The notes under the pieces were generated by a model. It was not told where the DNA came from. It did not search any database and saw nothing but the letters and a program-made list of their open reading frames with translations. Below are positions 51,984 through 60,290 of a stretch of 64,000 nucleotides of DNA, piece after piece (the stretch's first letter is position 1; every line of letters begins with the position of its first letter). Source of the DNA: CAVQEK01 sp964596645. Lineage in GTDB: Bacteria > Bacteroidota > Bacteroidia > Cytophagales > Cyclobacteriaceae. The stretch covers positions 1-64,000 of the forward strand of contig CAZQVB010000022.1 in NCBI GenBank assembly GCA_964596645.1. The letters are read 5' to 3'. A program made the translations under genes and the position numbers.

Positions 51984-53111
51984 CTATCGCACCGGAACCT
52001 GCAGCCGAAGCAGCGTGCTGTTGGTATCGGTAGCCGGTTCTACACTCACGCGGCCATTCAGACAATCCATGGCCCGGCGGATGATGTAAAGGCCCAATGC
52101 TCGGGTTCCTTTTAGCGTGTTTTTCGGAACTTCTTTCTCGTATAAATATGGCTCATACCCTGCTTCCAACTGGCCAGCTATAAGCACCGAAATCTCCACC
52201 TCTTCGCCAAGCTGTGTCACGCCTATCCGCACCTCCGACTGCCGGGGGGCAGCCTCGAGTGCATGGCGCAAAAGATTGTGCAAAGCGTACGACAGACATT
52301 TCTGATCGCAGCGCACCTCCAAAGGGCCATTGGTTGGTGTGGCAGATACCTGAACCAGCAGTTGCTTGCTTACCGTAAGCATGTCGTAGTCAAAAAGCAC
52401 GGAGCCTATGGTCGACATCAATTCGACAGGGCTATTGTGCGATTGGTATTCTCCACGCTCCAACTGTACTATCCAGTCGTGCATGGATAAGAGCTGCATG
52501 GCCTTATCGCATTTGTGCCGAATGATGTTGAGCAAATGTGCGGCAGAATCTTCGCTGTCGCGGTCGTCCTGCAGCAGGTCGCACGCCACCTGAATGCTAG
52601 TGATATAATTCTTGATTTCATGATGGGCCGCATTGGCCGACACTTCCTGAATGGCAGAAAGTGCGGCATCTTGTGCTGCTATTTGATGATAGGCATTGAT
52701 GTCGGTTACCGATAGGTCTGTCATAATGTACACATTTGCATGTTGATGAGATGAAGATGTCATACGTACGCGGTCCAGCATGACCAGAAGCGTGGTGCCT
52801 TGTGCTGTTTTTATTTGCACACGGGCAGGTCGGGCTTCGGTGCGCTCTTCCGCACCATTGCTATCCGCCGGCTCAGGCACAAAATGCCCCATAGGCAAGC
52901 CTATTAATTGATCCTTCTGCGCCATCAGCAGCTTTGCACAGCCGGTGTTGCAGTTGAGCATTCTTCCATCGGCATCGGCCACGGCAGCAGCCAATGGAAT
53001 TTTTTCCAGATCGGCCAAGTAGATGTCCGGATTATTTTCAATTTTACCTTTCCATGCTGATAAACCTTCGCGAATGATCATCCATGTGTGATCTTGCTCA
53101 GAAGAAATCAT
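51984..53111 (-). CDS. Histidine-kinase-like protein with a degenerate ATPase domain
   Basis: This 375-residue soluble protein has a PAS-like domain (about 35-140: LAAAVADADGRMLNCNTGCA), a HisKA-type helix pair with His164 in ANAAHHEIKNYITSIQ and a C-terminal HATPase_c-like domain. The ATPase motifs are damaged: the N box reads HNLLRHALEAA (the second Asn, residue 283, is His), the G1 box DxGxG is missing (the region reads LIAGQLEAGYEP), and the G2 region is GTRALGLYII without the usual Gly-x-Gly. ATP binding and autophosphorylation are therefore doubtful; it could be phosphorylated in trans or act as a scaffold. It is divergent from the S24/XRE regulator across a 116-base gap that holds an inverted repeat. 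Confidence 0.85.
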   Translation of the reverse strand: MISSEQDHTWMIIREGLSAWKGKIENNPDIYLADLEKIPLAAAVADADGRMLNCNTGCAKLLMAQKDQLIGLPMGHFVPEPADSNGAEERTEARPARVQIKTAQGTTLLVMLDRVRMTSSSHQHANVYIMTDLSVTDINAYHQIAAQDAALSAIQEVSANAAHHEIKNYITSIQVACDLLQDDRDSEDSAAHLLNIIRHKCDKAMQLLSMHDWIVQLERGEYQSHNSPVELMSTIGSVLFDYDMLTVSKQLLVQVSATPTNGPLEVRCDQKCLSYALHNLLRHALEAAPRQSEVRIGVTQLGEEVEISVLIAGQLEAGYEPYLYEKEVPKNTLKGTRALGLYIIRRAMDCLNGRVSVEPATDTNSTLLRLQVPVR

Positions 53112-53153
53112 AAGCCAGTGTGGTCTTTTTTTAGGATTTCAAATATACACGAG

Positions 53154-53209
53154 TATAAGCTATAAAAATATTTTGAGTCATTATTTTATTTTTATTACTT
53201 CGGCTTATA
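53154..53209. promoter_or_regulatory. Candidate operator (inverted repeat in the divergent gap)
   Basis: Half-sites TATAAGC (53154-53160) and GCTTATA (53203-53209) are inverted with a 42-base AT-rich spacer. A third, related half-site, CATAAGCC, lies at 53109-53116 at the start of the kinase-like gene. The layout suits a dimeric XRE regulator controlling both divergent genes. Confidence 0.45.
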
Positions 53210-53227
53210 ATTAAAAAGCTACTCATC

Positions 53228-54010
53228 ATGCAGAACTCAAGGATAAAGCAACTTCGTAAAATGCTGGAGTTGTCTCAGGAAGCCTTCGCCGAACGGCTGA
53301 AGATATCACAAAGTGCGCTTAGCCAGATTGAGAGCGCCAAGAAGCAGCCCTCCTACGAAGTGTATATGAATATCTGTCAGGAGTTTAAGGTATCGCCCAA
53401 CTGGCTCACCTTGGGCATAAAGCCTGTTTTCCTGAAAACCATTCCACAAGCCGCGGCCGGCAAGCTCAAAGACGCACCCGACAAACCCGGCGTAGTATGC
53501 CTAGTACGCCAGGAGGCACATGCAGACTATTTGCAAAATATAGACAATGAAGATTACGTCACCGCGCTGCAGTGCTACACCCTACCCGGTTTTGAAAAGG
53601 GTGTGCACCGAATGTTTGAGATCGATGGCGACAGCATGGAGCCAACCCTGTACCACGGCGAGCTGGTGATAGCGCAGAAGGTAGAAAAGCCAGAAACCAT
53701 AGGTGGTGGATACATTTATGTGCTGGTCACTACCAGCGGTATCGTAGTGAAAAGGGTGTTTCTCTATGAAGATGGCTACAGCGCCTATAGCCTGAAGAGC
53801 GATAATAAAAAATACTCCACCTACCACATACAAAAGAAAGACCTGGTAGAGGCCTGGGAAGTGCGCTCCAAAATCACGTCAAATTTCCTGCACAGTCAGA
53901 AAGAAGATGTTCGGCGCTTTAGTGATATCGAAGAACGCATGGCAAGGCTGGAGAAACAACTGGCGGCGCTTACGAAGCTTGGCGATACTGAAAAGCAGGG
54001 GGAGAATTGA
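53228..54010 (+). CDS. XRE family regulator with S24 (LexA/CI-like) domain
   Basis: This 260-residue protein has an N-terminal XRE helix-turn-helix (about 5-60, LELSQEAFAERLKISQSALS), a linker, and an S24 domain with GDSMEPTLYHGELV (catalytic Ser136) and GIVVKRVFL (Lys175). A coiled coil (about 235-255) ends the protein. An Ala-Gly pair in the linker (77-78) is 58 residues from Ser136, farther than in LexA or CI, so self-cleavage is uncertain. Function is probably repression or activation of a nearby gene. It is divergent from the kinase-like gene and not next to phage genes. Confidence 0.9.
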   Translation: MQNSRIKQLRKMLELSQEAFAERLKISQSALSQIESAKKQPSYEVYMNICQEFKVSPNWLTLGIKPVFLKTIPQAAAGKLKDAPDKPGVVCLVRQEAHADYLQNIDNEDYVTALQCYTLPGFEKGVHRMFEIDGDSMEPTLYHGELVIAQKVEKPETIGGGYIYVLVTTSGIVVKRVFLYEDGYSAYSLKSDNKKYSTYHIQKKDLVEAWEVRSKITSNFLHSQKEDVRRFSDIEERMARLEKQLAALTKLGDTEKQGEN

Positions 54011-54191
54011 TGGTGTAGATAGATAATATACGAGGCGTGGCATTATACAAACACTGAAAAAAGCAATTTTTCGTAAGCTGATCCTGCCGTAAGACCATTA
54101 AATTTTTCACTCCCATTCGAGCCTATACGCAGGATTTACAGACTATCATGTGTCCGCCGATCCGCGCTTCTACTACCACTCCGCCATGACA

Positions 54192-54371
54192 TCACACATC
54201 GTGTTTTGTGCCGTCTACTTTTCTTTTACCAACGGTCTTTTTGGCTATTTTCTGTTTATTCTTCGCTCTATAATCAGCTATAAATTTGCTTAACCGTTTA
54301 CGGTCCTCTGCCGTCAACGGTTCGCTGTTAATGATGAAGTCTACGCCTTCTGGCTCTTTTACATATCCCAT
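54192..54371 (-). CDS. Small protein of 59 residues, possible antitoxin-like partner
   Basis: An open frame not previously listed begins with ATG at 54371 and ends TGA at 54192. It reads MGYVKEPEGVDFIINSEP, then LTAEDRKRLSKFIADYRAKN and a strongly basic tail (KQKIAKKTVGKRKVDGTKH). I recall similar short proteins (pattern MxYxKEPxGVDF followed by a PLTxEDRxxISxFI helix) in Bacteroidota, usually downstream of another small gene, but no function is established. The gene begins three bases after the stop of the 174-residue gene and therefore belongs to the same operon. Codon use is AT-rich, like its partner. Confidence 0.75.
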   Translation of the reverse strand: MGYVKEPEGVDFIINSEPLTAEDRKRLSKFIADYRAKNKQKIAKKTVGKRKVDGTKHDV

Positions 54372-54374
54372 TTG

Positions 54375-54899
54375 CTATTCTTTATAATATCTTTCTACTA
54401 GTTTTCTGGCTGCATGCGTTGGTATAATCATTTTGTGACCTCCAAAGTGATATGCCCCCAATGTTCTTTCATAATGCTCAATCAGCATTGTTTTAGCTGA
54501 AAACGATACGAAACCATCATGGCCATTTAGGAATGACAATTTACAGGCATGCGCCACCAAATTGCCAGCTACTCCTTCATACAACTTTTCCTTACCAATG
54601 TTGAACGGAGCACTTTCCAGCAAGTTTATAAAAATGTGGTCAGGTTCTATGCTGAGGCTGACTATTCCTTGTATGACGTTGGGGTTGTTTGTAATTGTTA
54701 GCTTGTAAATCTCAAGAGTATCACTGTTCAGTTCGTTTTTCCAATTGAAATTCCATCCGTTCTTCTTGATCACAGAATTCAAATCGGATTTGATCAAGTG
54801 GGTTACTTCTGTAGGGAAACTGTCGCCAGAGATAGTATTCCTTATCGAATTTGTCAAGTCATCAACATGAAAATCCAGAAGCACCTTATCTTTTCCCAT
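54375..54899 (-). CDS. Hypothetical protein (possible GNAT-like fold) in a two-gene module
   Basis: This 174-residue protein has no signal peptide or membrane helix. Its second half reads YEGVAGNLVAHACKLSFLNG, then HDGFVSFSAKTMLIEHYERT, LGAYHFGGHKMIIPTHAARK and LVERYYKE, which resembles the core of GNAT acyltransferase domains (a helix, a strand with FVSF, then a 'YE..LGA' turn). The first half (about 1-85) has two beta-strand patches without a known motif. Together with the 59-residue product after it, spaced 3 bases, this makes a small operon with the architecture of toxin-antitoxin pairs in which the toxin comes first. That role is inference. The gene is clearly AT-rich compared with its neighbours. 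Confidence 0.7.
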   Translation of the reverse strand: MGKDKVLLDFHVDDLTNSIRNTISGDSFPTEVTHLIKSDLNSVIKKNGWNFNWKNELNSDTLEIYKLTITNNPNVIQGIVSLSIEPDHIFINLLESAPFNIGKEKLYEGVAGNLVAHACKLSFLNGHDGFVSFSAKTMLIEHYERTLGAYHFGGHKMIIPTHAARKLVERYYKE

Positions 54900-55013
54900 G
54901 AATCTAATCTACGAAAATGGTGGCTATTTTGCAGAAATGTTTGAAAGCATGTATGGCTCACAACAGATATTTAATCGTTTAAAACCGGCACACAAATTAA
55001 GGAGCAGATGCTT

Positions 55014-55694
55014 TTATTCGTAGCTAAAGGACTTCTTTCGACCGTTCTTTTTATACCTGTACCACTGCCCCACCCGCTCGCCGTCTTTGTATTTACCTTC
55101 ATATTGCAGTCTGCCCTTATCGTCGTAAAATTTCCAGAGACCTTGTTCGCTGCCTTCCTCAAAAGCTCCTTGCTGCATCAATTGGCCCTCAGGGTGATAG
55201 AATGCCCACACACCATCTGGCAGGCCATCGGCAAAACCTCCGCGCCGTTTTAAGCCGCCATCTTCGTAGTAGAAAGTCCAGATACCAGTATAAAGCCCAT
55301 GGTGAAACATACCCGCTTTTTCCAGGCCGCCATGCGGGTAATAATATTTGGAGCTGTCTTCCTGCAGGCCTTGCTTCCACATTTCTTCGGCCAGCAGTGC
55401 TCCCTGCTGGTTGTAGTACACAATCACGCCATCCAGCTGCCCCTCTTTATAATTTTCTCTGGCGCTGATGGTGCCATCGGGGTAGTAGTGCACCCACGCG
55501 CCAGTTTTCTCATCATTCAGCGTGTAGCCTTCTGTCTGTAGCGCACCGTGAGGATAATGAATACGCACAGCTTGCTGGGCAGCGGCCGGCATGGCTATGG
55601 CAACGCACAGAGCCAGCACAGGCAACGCCAACACAATGCCTGGATACCGCCTTGAAAATAGTGGATTATTTGTGGATAAGTTTTGACTTAACAT
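55014..55694 (-). CDS. MORN/YwqK-repeat secreted protein
   Basis: This 226-residue protein has a long N-terminal hydrophobic segment ending AMPAAAQQ (about 20-41, probable signal peptide) and then repeats of the pattern G-x-W-x-x-Y-Y-x-x-G/D-G-x-L: KTGAWVHYYPDGTIS, LDGVIVYYNQQGAL, YTGIWTFYYEDGGLKR, PDGVWAFYHPEGQLM and EQGLWKFYDDKGRLQ. About seven such units are visible, as in YwqK-family antitoxin-type or MORN proteins. Proteins like this are often lipoprotein or periplasmic surface components; the 'YwqK antitoxin' label in other genomes is not evidence of antitoxin function here. It stands alone. Confidence 0.9.
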   Translation of the reverse strand: MLSQNLSTNNPLFSRRYPGIVLALPVLALCVAIAMPAAAQQAVRIHYPHGALQTEGYTLNDEKTGAWVHYYPDGTISARENYKEGQLDGVIVYYNQQGALLAEEMWKQGLQEDSSKYYYPHGGLEKAGMFHHGLYTGIWTFYYEDGGLKRRGGFADGLPDGVWAFYHPEGQLMQQGAFEEGSEQGLWKFYDDKGRLQYEGKYKDGERVGQWYRYKKNGRKKSFSYE

Positions 55695-55774
55695 ATACGT
55701 AAACGTCGCTTTTGCCTCTATCTTTACTCAGCACAAACTACAAAATGGCAGCAAAGTGCTGATCAATTGAACCT

Positions 55775-56011
55775 ATGCTCGACAGGCAACTATACAAATT
55801 CTATCTTTCTTATAAACTCAACGGCGAAATACATTTCGAATGGGTAGAAGGCATCAACTTACGACACGCCAAAGATAAACTCGAATTCATGCATACCGAT
55901 GCCTGCGACTTGATGGACTGGACGCACGAGAAGGAAGAAAATATACAGCAATACCTGCAAAAGCATCAGCACGTCGCCGTTCACCTCCAGCCTCCTTTCG
56001 TGAAGGAGTAG
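55775..56011 (+). CDS. Small hypothetical protein
   Basis: This 78-residue soluble protein reads MLDRQLYKFYLSYKLNGEIH, FEWVEGINLRHAKDKLEFMH, TDACDLMDWTHEKEENIQQY and LQKHQHVAVHLQPPFVKE. I recognise no family. It is divergent from the MORN protein and convergent with the alpha/beta hydrolase gene. A near-consensus box TATCTTTA at 55719-55726 lies 49 bases upstream. Codon composition is not obviously foreign. The small size makes the call tentative. Confidence 0.6.
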   Translation: MLDRQLYKFYLSYKLNGEIHFEWVEGINLRHAKDKLEFMHTDACDLMDWTHEKEENIQQYLQKHQHVAVHLQPPFVKE

Positions 56012-56049
56012 AGCGTTGTCGAAGCCATTGCGGCGGCAATATCTCCGCA

Positions 56050-56877
56050 TTACTCCACCCCGCTTTCTTGCTCATAAAAAATTGTTGCGGCACGATCCAG
56101 GTATTGCTGCAGCACCAGTCTGTGACCAACCGGCAGCTTGTGCAGCGTGCACCTGCTCACTTGCCGGCACAGCGGATCTACGCGTTTCTCTGGTATCACC
56201 AGATCGTACGCACCGATAAATATATGCAGCACACCTTCCGACATATTGATGATTTCGCCCAGCTTACCGGTGGGTATGTGCAATTTGCGAGCGCTCATCC
56301 ATGTGTTGTACACGCGCTGCCGCTGTTCCCTGGTGCTCATAGCCTGGGTGGCAAATTTGCCGAGGCCACCCCGCAGCAGGGCCATTTTTTCCATTGTTTT
56401 CAGGTAAGCATAAAACCAGCGCGGCCTGTCCACGATCAGTCGAAAAAAACTTCGCATCATCTTGTATCTGGTGGCCAAAGTGTACCACGGACTGTTGGTG
56501 ATGCCATCAGGCGCTACAAGATGCACCTGATCTACCTTAGTCGGTAAGGCAGCCAATGTGGCCATCGCAAAGCGGCCTCCAAAGCTGAAAGCCAGCAGAT
56601 CGAAGCGATCAATGGCCTGACGCTCAAAAAATTGTGACATGAGTGCATGCCACGCATGCGGTTCCAGCGCTTTGGCAGTGGGCATTGTACTCATACCGTG
56701 ATGAAACAAATCGAATGAATAAATGGTATGTTGCGGTAGCCGGTGGAGCAGCGGCAAATAAAGGCTGCTGCTCTGCCCAAAGCCATGAAAAGCCAGCAGT
56801 GCACGGGGGCCATGTCCCCACTGTACACACGACAGCGTAGCCCCCTGATCTGAAAAATTTATGCGTTTTCCCGACAT
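56050..56877 (-). CDS. Alpha/beta hydrolase
   Basis: This 275-residue protein has the alpha/beta-hydrolase pattern: LLAFHGFGQSSSLYLPL (oxyanion region), DLLAFSFGGRFAMATLAAL with a nucleophile-elbow Ser, GAYDLVIPEKRVD with the acid Asp and LPVGHRLVLQQ with the catalytic His. The triad is complete. The substrate is unknown; the nearest comparable families include lipases, esterases and MhpC-like hydrolases. It is convergent with the small gene at 55775 and followed upstream by the TetR efflux operon in the opposite direction. Confidence 0.92.
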   Translation of the reverse strand: MSGKRINFSDQGATLSCVQWGHGPRALLAFHGFGQSSSLYLPLLHRLPQHTIYSFDLFHHGMSTMPTAKALEPHAWHALMSQFFERQAIDRFDLLAFSFGGRFAMATLAALPTKVDQVHLVAPDGITNSPWYTLATRYKMMRSFFRLIVDRPRWFYAYLKTMEKMALLRGGLGKFATQAMSTREQRQRVYNTWMSARKLHIPTGKLGEIINMSEGVLHIFIGAYDLVIPEKRVDPLCRQVSRCTLHKLPVGHRLVLQQYLDRAATIFYEQESGVE

Positions 56878-57006
56878 GTTACTTCATCCCGCTTGTAGCA
56901 TCATGCGCCCACTGATTGTAAAATTTGCACCGTTGCTCATATTTCATTCAAAATTAATATGCTCAGCACAACTTTTAGCGGCATTCTCAGTATTATTATC
57001 CTGTGC

Positions 57007-57042
57007 GAAACTTAGAATAATAAAATAGTTTCCTTAGTTTTG
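57007..57042 (+). promoter_or_regulatory. Promoter and possible operator of the TetR efflux operon
   Basis: A perfect TAGTTTTG box (57035-57042) is 23 bases before the TetR ATG. Just upstream, AAACT (57008-57012) and AGTTT (57027-57031) form an imperfect inverted repeat overlapping the promoter, a plausible autoregulatory TetR site. Confidence 0.4.
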
Positions 57043-57065
57043 CGCGCCAAACGGCAGCAGGGTAC

Positions 57066-57692
57066 ATGGAAAAACAGGAAAGCAGAGAGCGCATATTGGC
57101 CGAGTCGGTTGGCATGTTTTTACAATTCGGCTTCAAGAGCGTGACAATGGATGATATAGCCCGCCACCTTTCTATATCAAAGAAAACCATTTATCAACAT
57201 TTTAGGGACAAGGATGAGATCATAAAGCTGGCGACGGAGTATCACATAAAGCACGAAATACAGGAGGTGCAGACCATACAGCAACAGGCCGAAAATGTGA
57301 TAGAGGAGCTTTTTATGCTGTCGCGCTGCATACGGGAGAAGTTAAAGAGCACCAATTTAAATGTGCTGTACGAATTGCAGAAGCACTTCCCGGCAGCCTG
57401 GCAGGTATATCAGAAGTTTAAAGAAGAGGTGCTGTTCAGAATGATCGTCGACAACCTGACTGCGGGGATTGAACAGGGATATTTTCGCAAAGAAATAAAC
57501 GCCGACATATTGGCCCGGCTGCGCATGGAAGAGATCCAGATCGCCTTCAACCGCGACATCTTTCCTGCCATACAATTCGAAATCAGCACAGTACACGAAC
57601 AGTTTTTCAATCATTTTATACATGGAATACTTACAGCAAAAGGACTCGAAACCTACAATCAGTACTTACAAACCAGCCAAACCAATGCGTAA
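57066..57692 (+). CDS. TetR/AcrR family transcriptional regulator
   Basis: This 208-residue protein has an N-terminal TetR helix-turn-helix (about 5-60: ILAESVGMFLQFGFKSVTMD, DIARHLSISKKTIYQHFRDK) and a helical ligand-binding C-terminal domain. It starts the efflux operon: its stop overlaps the TolC-like gene start by 8 bases (57685-57692), and TolC, HlyD and RND genes follow. It likely represses the operon and responds to an exported compound. Length and fold are normal for AcrR-type regulators. Confidence 0.95.
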   Translation: MEKQESRERILAESVGMFLQFGFKSVTMDDIARHLSISKKTIYQHFRDKDEIIKLATEYHIKHEIQEVQTIQQQAENVIEELFMLSRCIREKLKSTNLNVLYELQKHFPAAWQVYQKFKEEVLFRMIVDNLTAGIEQGYFRKEINADILARLRMEEIQIAFNRDIFPAIQFEISTVHEQFFNHFIHGILTAKGLETYNQYLQTSQTNA

Positions 57693-59073
57693 TTTTCAAA
57701 TGCTGGCATTGCTGCTGGGCATAGGCCTGTGGGGCCTGGCTCCGCTAAAAGCACAGGTACAGCAGACGGAGCTCGTATTCGATCTGGAGCAGTGCCTCGA
57801 GTACGCCTTCGACCACAGTGAAATGCTGCTGATCGCAGGCCTGGAGACCGAGCGCAGCCGTATGGATGTGGGCGAATACAGGGCTCAGGGGCTGCCCCAG
57901 GTCAATGGCAACCTGTCGCTCAACAAAAACCTGAGAATACGCACGACCTTTGTGCCCGCCATAATCTTTGATCCGAATGCTGCAGAAGGAGAGCTGGCCC
58001 CGGTACAGTTTGGCACACCCTACGACGGCGACTTGGGCTTAAGCATTAGCCAAATGCTCTTCGATGGCTCCTTTTTCGTAGGCCTTAAGGCAAGTAAAAT
58101 GTATACCAACCTTGCCCGCGAACAACAAAAACTTACCAAAATAGATGTGGCCGAGCAGGTATCGAAAGCATACTACGCCGTGCTAATCAATGAGGCCACA
58201 CTGGAGCTGGTACAAACCAACTACGACCGCATAGATACGCTGCTGCGCGAAACAAGGATTATGTACGAAAACGGATTTGCAGAAAAAATAGATGTGAACA
58301 GAACCCAGGTAGAATTTAACAATATAAAGACCAACCTGGAAAACACAAGGCGCAGCCTGGAAGTGAGTAAGAAGCTGCTGAAGTATCAGATGGGCATGCC
58401 CATAGAGCAGCCATTGGAAATAGCCGAAGACATTAGCGACTTAAATTTTCAATACGGAGAGACACTCCTGTTGGAACCTGACGTGAACCGGCGCGTGGAA
58501 TATGCACAGCTCCTCACCCAGGAGGAGTTGGCCATGCTCAACCTCAAAAACAACCAATTTGCCTACCTGCCAACGCTCGACCTGAACATGAACATAGGGC
58601 AGAATGCCGGAGTGGAGCAATCATCTAACCTATTCCAGTTTGGCAACAACAATTACTGGTTCGATTATCAATTTGTAGGCGTCACGCTCAGCCTGCCGAT
58701 ATTCGACGGTTTGCGCAAGAGCTACGCCATCAAGAAGATACGGCTGGAGCAGAAACAATTGCAGTTACAAAAGGAAAATCTTGAAAACAGCATCCACCTC
58801 ACCGTGCAGCAGGAAAGAAACGAACTGGTGAACAACATCGACAACCTGCAGAACCAGCAGGAGAATATGAAACTGGCCGAAGAAGTTTACACCCATGCCA
58901 AGATAAAGTACGAAGAAGGTGTAGGCTCCAACCTGGAAGTGATAGAGGCCGACAATGCCTATAAGCAGGCCCAGACCAACTACTTCACGGCGCTGTATAA
59001 TGCACTGCTGGCCAAAATAGATTATGAAAGAGCCCAAGGAATATTGCTGCCGGGCATAGCGGCTGCACCATAA
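57685..59073 (+). CDS. TolC family outer-membrane efflux protein
   Basis: This 462-residue protein has a signal peptide (MRNFQMLALLLGIGLW...LKAQ) and two long helical halves of the TolC fold, with LDLEQCLEYAFDHS-like N-terminal repeats, EQVSKAYYAVLINEATLELV and, in the second half, LTQEELAMLNLKNNQFAYLP and VTLSLPIFDGLRKSYAIKKI. It forms the trimeric outer-membrane channel of the pump. The ATG at 57685 overlaps the TetR stop; the longer frame from 57622 lies in the TetR gene. It is followed 50 bases later by the adaptor gene. Confidence 0.95.
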   Translation: MRNFQMLALLLGIGLWGLAPLKAQVQQTELVFDLEQCLEYAFDHSEMLLIAGLETERSRMDVGEYRAQGLPQVNGNLSLNKNLRIRTTFVPAIIFDPNAAEGELAPVQFGTPYDGDLGLSISQMLFDGSFFVGLKASKMYTNLAREQQKLTKIDVAEQVSKAYYAVLINEATLELVQTNYDRIDTLLRETRIMYENGFAEKIDVNRTQVEFNNIKTNLENTRRSLEVSKKLLKYQMGMPIEQPLEIAEDISDLNFQYGETLLLEPDVNRRVEYAQLLTQEELAMLNLKNNQFAYLPTLDLNMNIGQNAGVEQSSNLFQFGNNNYWFDYQFVGVTLSLPIFDGLRKSYAIKKIRLEQKQLQLQKENLENSIHLTVQQERNELVNNIDNLQNQQENMKLAEEVYTHAKIKYEEGVGSNLEVIEADNAYKQAQTNYFTALYNALLAKIDYERAQGILLPGIAAAP

Positions 59074-59123
59074 TAAGATAAGAAACCATAAGAAAAAAGA
59101 TACGAAATAGAAAAAACCGAAAT

Positions 59124-60278
59124 ATGAAAAATTCCATTGCAATCACTACACTGGCGCTGATGATCATATTTGGCGCCTGCCAAAAGAAGGAAGACCTACA
59201 GGCAAAAAAAGATGAACTAAAATCGCTCAAGAGCCAACAACAAGAGCTAAGGGCTGAGATAGAAACGCTGGAAAAAGAGATAGCAGCGGCAGATCCTGCC
59301 TTTGCCAGAAACAACCGCCGCGCCGCACTCATCACTGCCGTGCCGGTAAAAAAGGAGGATTTTCAGCATTTCGTAGAAGTGAGTGGCTCGGTGGAGTCGA
59401 AGCGCAATGTGCAGCTCAGCGCCGAAAGCATGGGCAACATCACCAACATCTACGCCACCGAAGGCCAGACGGTGCAGCGCGGTGCACTGCTGCTCACCAT
59501 CGATACCGATCTGCTCACCAAAAATCTGGACCAGGTGAAGACAGAATACGAGTTGGCCAATACGCGCTTCGAGAAGCAAAAGAACCTGTGGGACCAAGAG
59601 ATCGGCACTGAAATGCAATACCTGGAAGCCAAAAACAGAAAGGAATCCCTGGAAAATCAAATGGACAACATAAGAACGCAGATCGCTCAGGCTCAGGTGC
59701 GCGCCCCATTCAATGGCACCATCGACGAGGTGATGGTGAATGAAGGAGAAATGGCACAAATCGGTGCGCCGCTGGTGCGCATCGTGAACCACGCCGATAT
59801 GTACGTAGAAGCGGATCTGTCAGAGTCATTTATTGGCCAGTTCGATATAGGTGATTCTGTGAACATTCATTTCCCCTCACTCAACACCACTATTGCCACT
59901 ACCCTGTCGGCCGTTGGTCAGGTGATCAACCCTCAGAATCGCACATTTCGTGTAGAGGCCCGGCTACCCGACAAACGCGATTTCAAAGTAAAGCCCAACC
60001 TTCTCGCTGTACTGAAACTGAAGGATTTTGAAGCAGACGATGCGCCGGTGATTCCTTCCAACCTGATACAACAGGACAACCAGGGCGACTTCGTGTACAT
60101 CGTAACCGATAGCGGCGAAAACAAATACGCCCATAAAGCGCACATAGAGCGCGGCCTCACCTACGACAATGCCACCCTGGTGAAAGAGGGGCTGCAGGGC
60201 AACGAACTGCTGGTGCAGGAAGGCTTTAGGGATGTAGCAGATGGCAGCAAAGTAAAAATTGTAGAGAACGTACTGTAA
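59124..60278 (+). CDS. Efflux RND transporter periplasmic adaptor (HlyD/MFP family), lipoprotein
   Basis: This 384-residue lipoprotein has signal MKNSIAITTLALMIIFGAC (Cys19) and an N-terminal coiled coil (about 23-53, LKSLKSQQQELRAEIETLEK) not usual in AcrA. The adaptor core has the biotinyl-like segment SGSVESKRNVQLSAESMG, a long alpha-hairpin, the barrel part VRAPFNGTIDEVMVNEGEMA and the beta-barrel VYIVTDSGENKYAHKAHIE-like region. It links the RND pump to TolC. The gene lies 50 bases after the TolC-like gene and 12 bases before the pump gene. Confidence 0.96.
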   Translation: MKNSIAITTLALMIIFGACQKKEDLQAKKDELKSLKSQQQELRAEIETLEKEIAAADPAFARNNRRAALITAVPVKKEDFQHFVEVSGSVESKRNVQLSAESMGNITNIYATEGQTVQRGALLLTIDTDLLTKNLDQVKTEYELANTRFEKQKNLWDQEIGTEMQYLEAKNRKESLENQMDNIRTQIAQAQVRAPFNGTIDEVMVNEGEMAQIGAPLVRIVNHADMYVEADLSESFIGQFDIGDSVNIHFPSLNTTIATTLSAVGQVINPQNRTFRVEARLPDKRDFKVKPNLLAVLKLKDFEADDAPVIPSNLIQQDNQGDFVYIVTDSGENKYAHKAHIERGLTYDNATLVKEGLQGNELLVQEGFRDVADGSKVKIVENVL

Positions 60279-60290
60279 AAGATATTTTCT

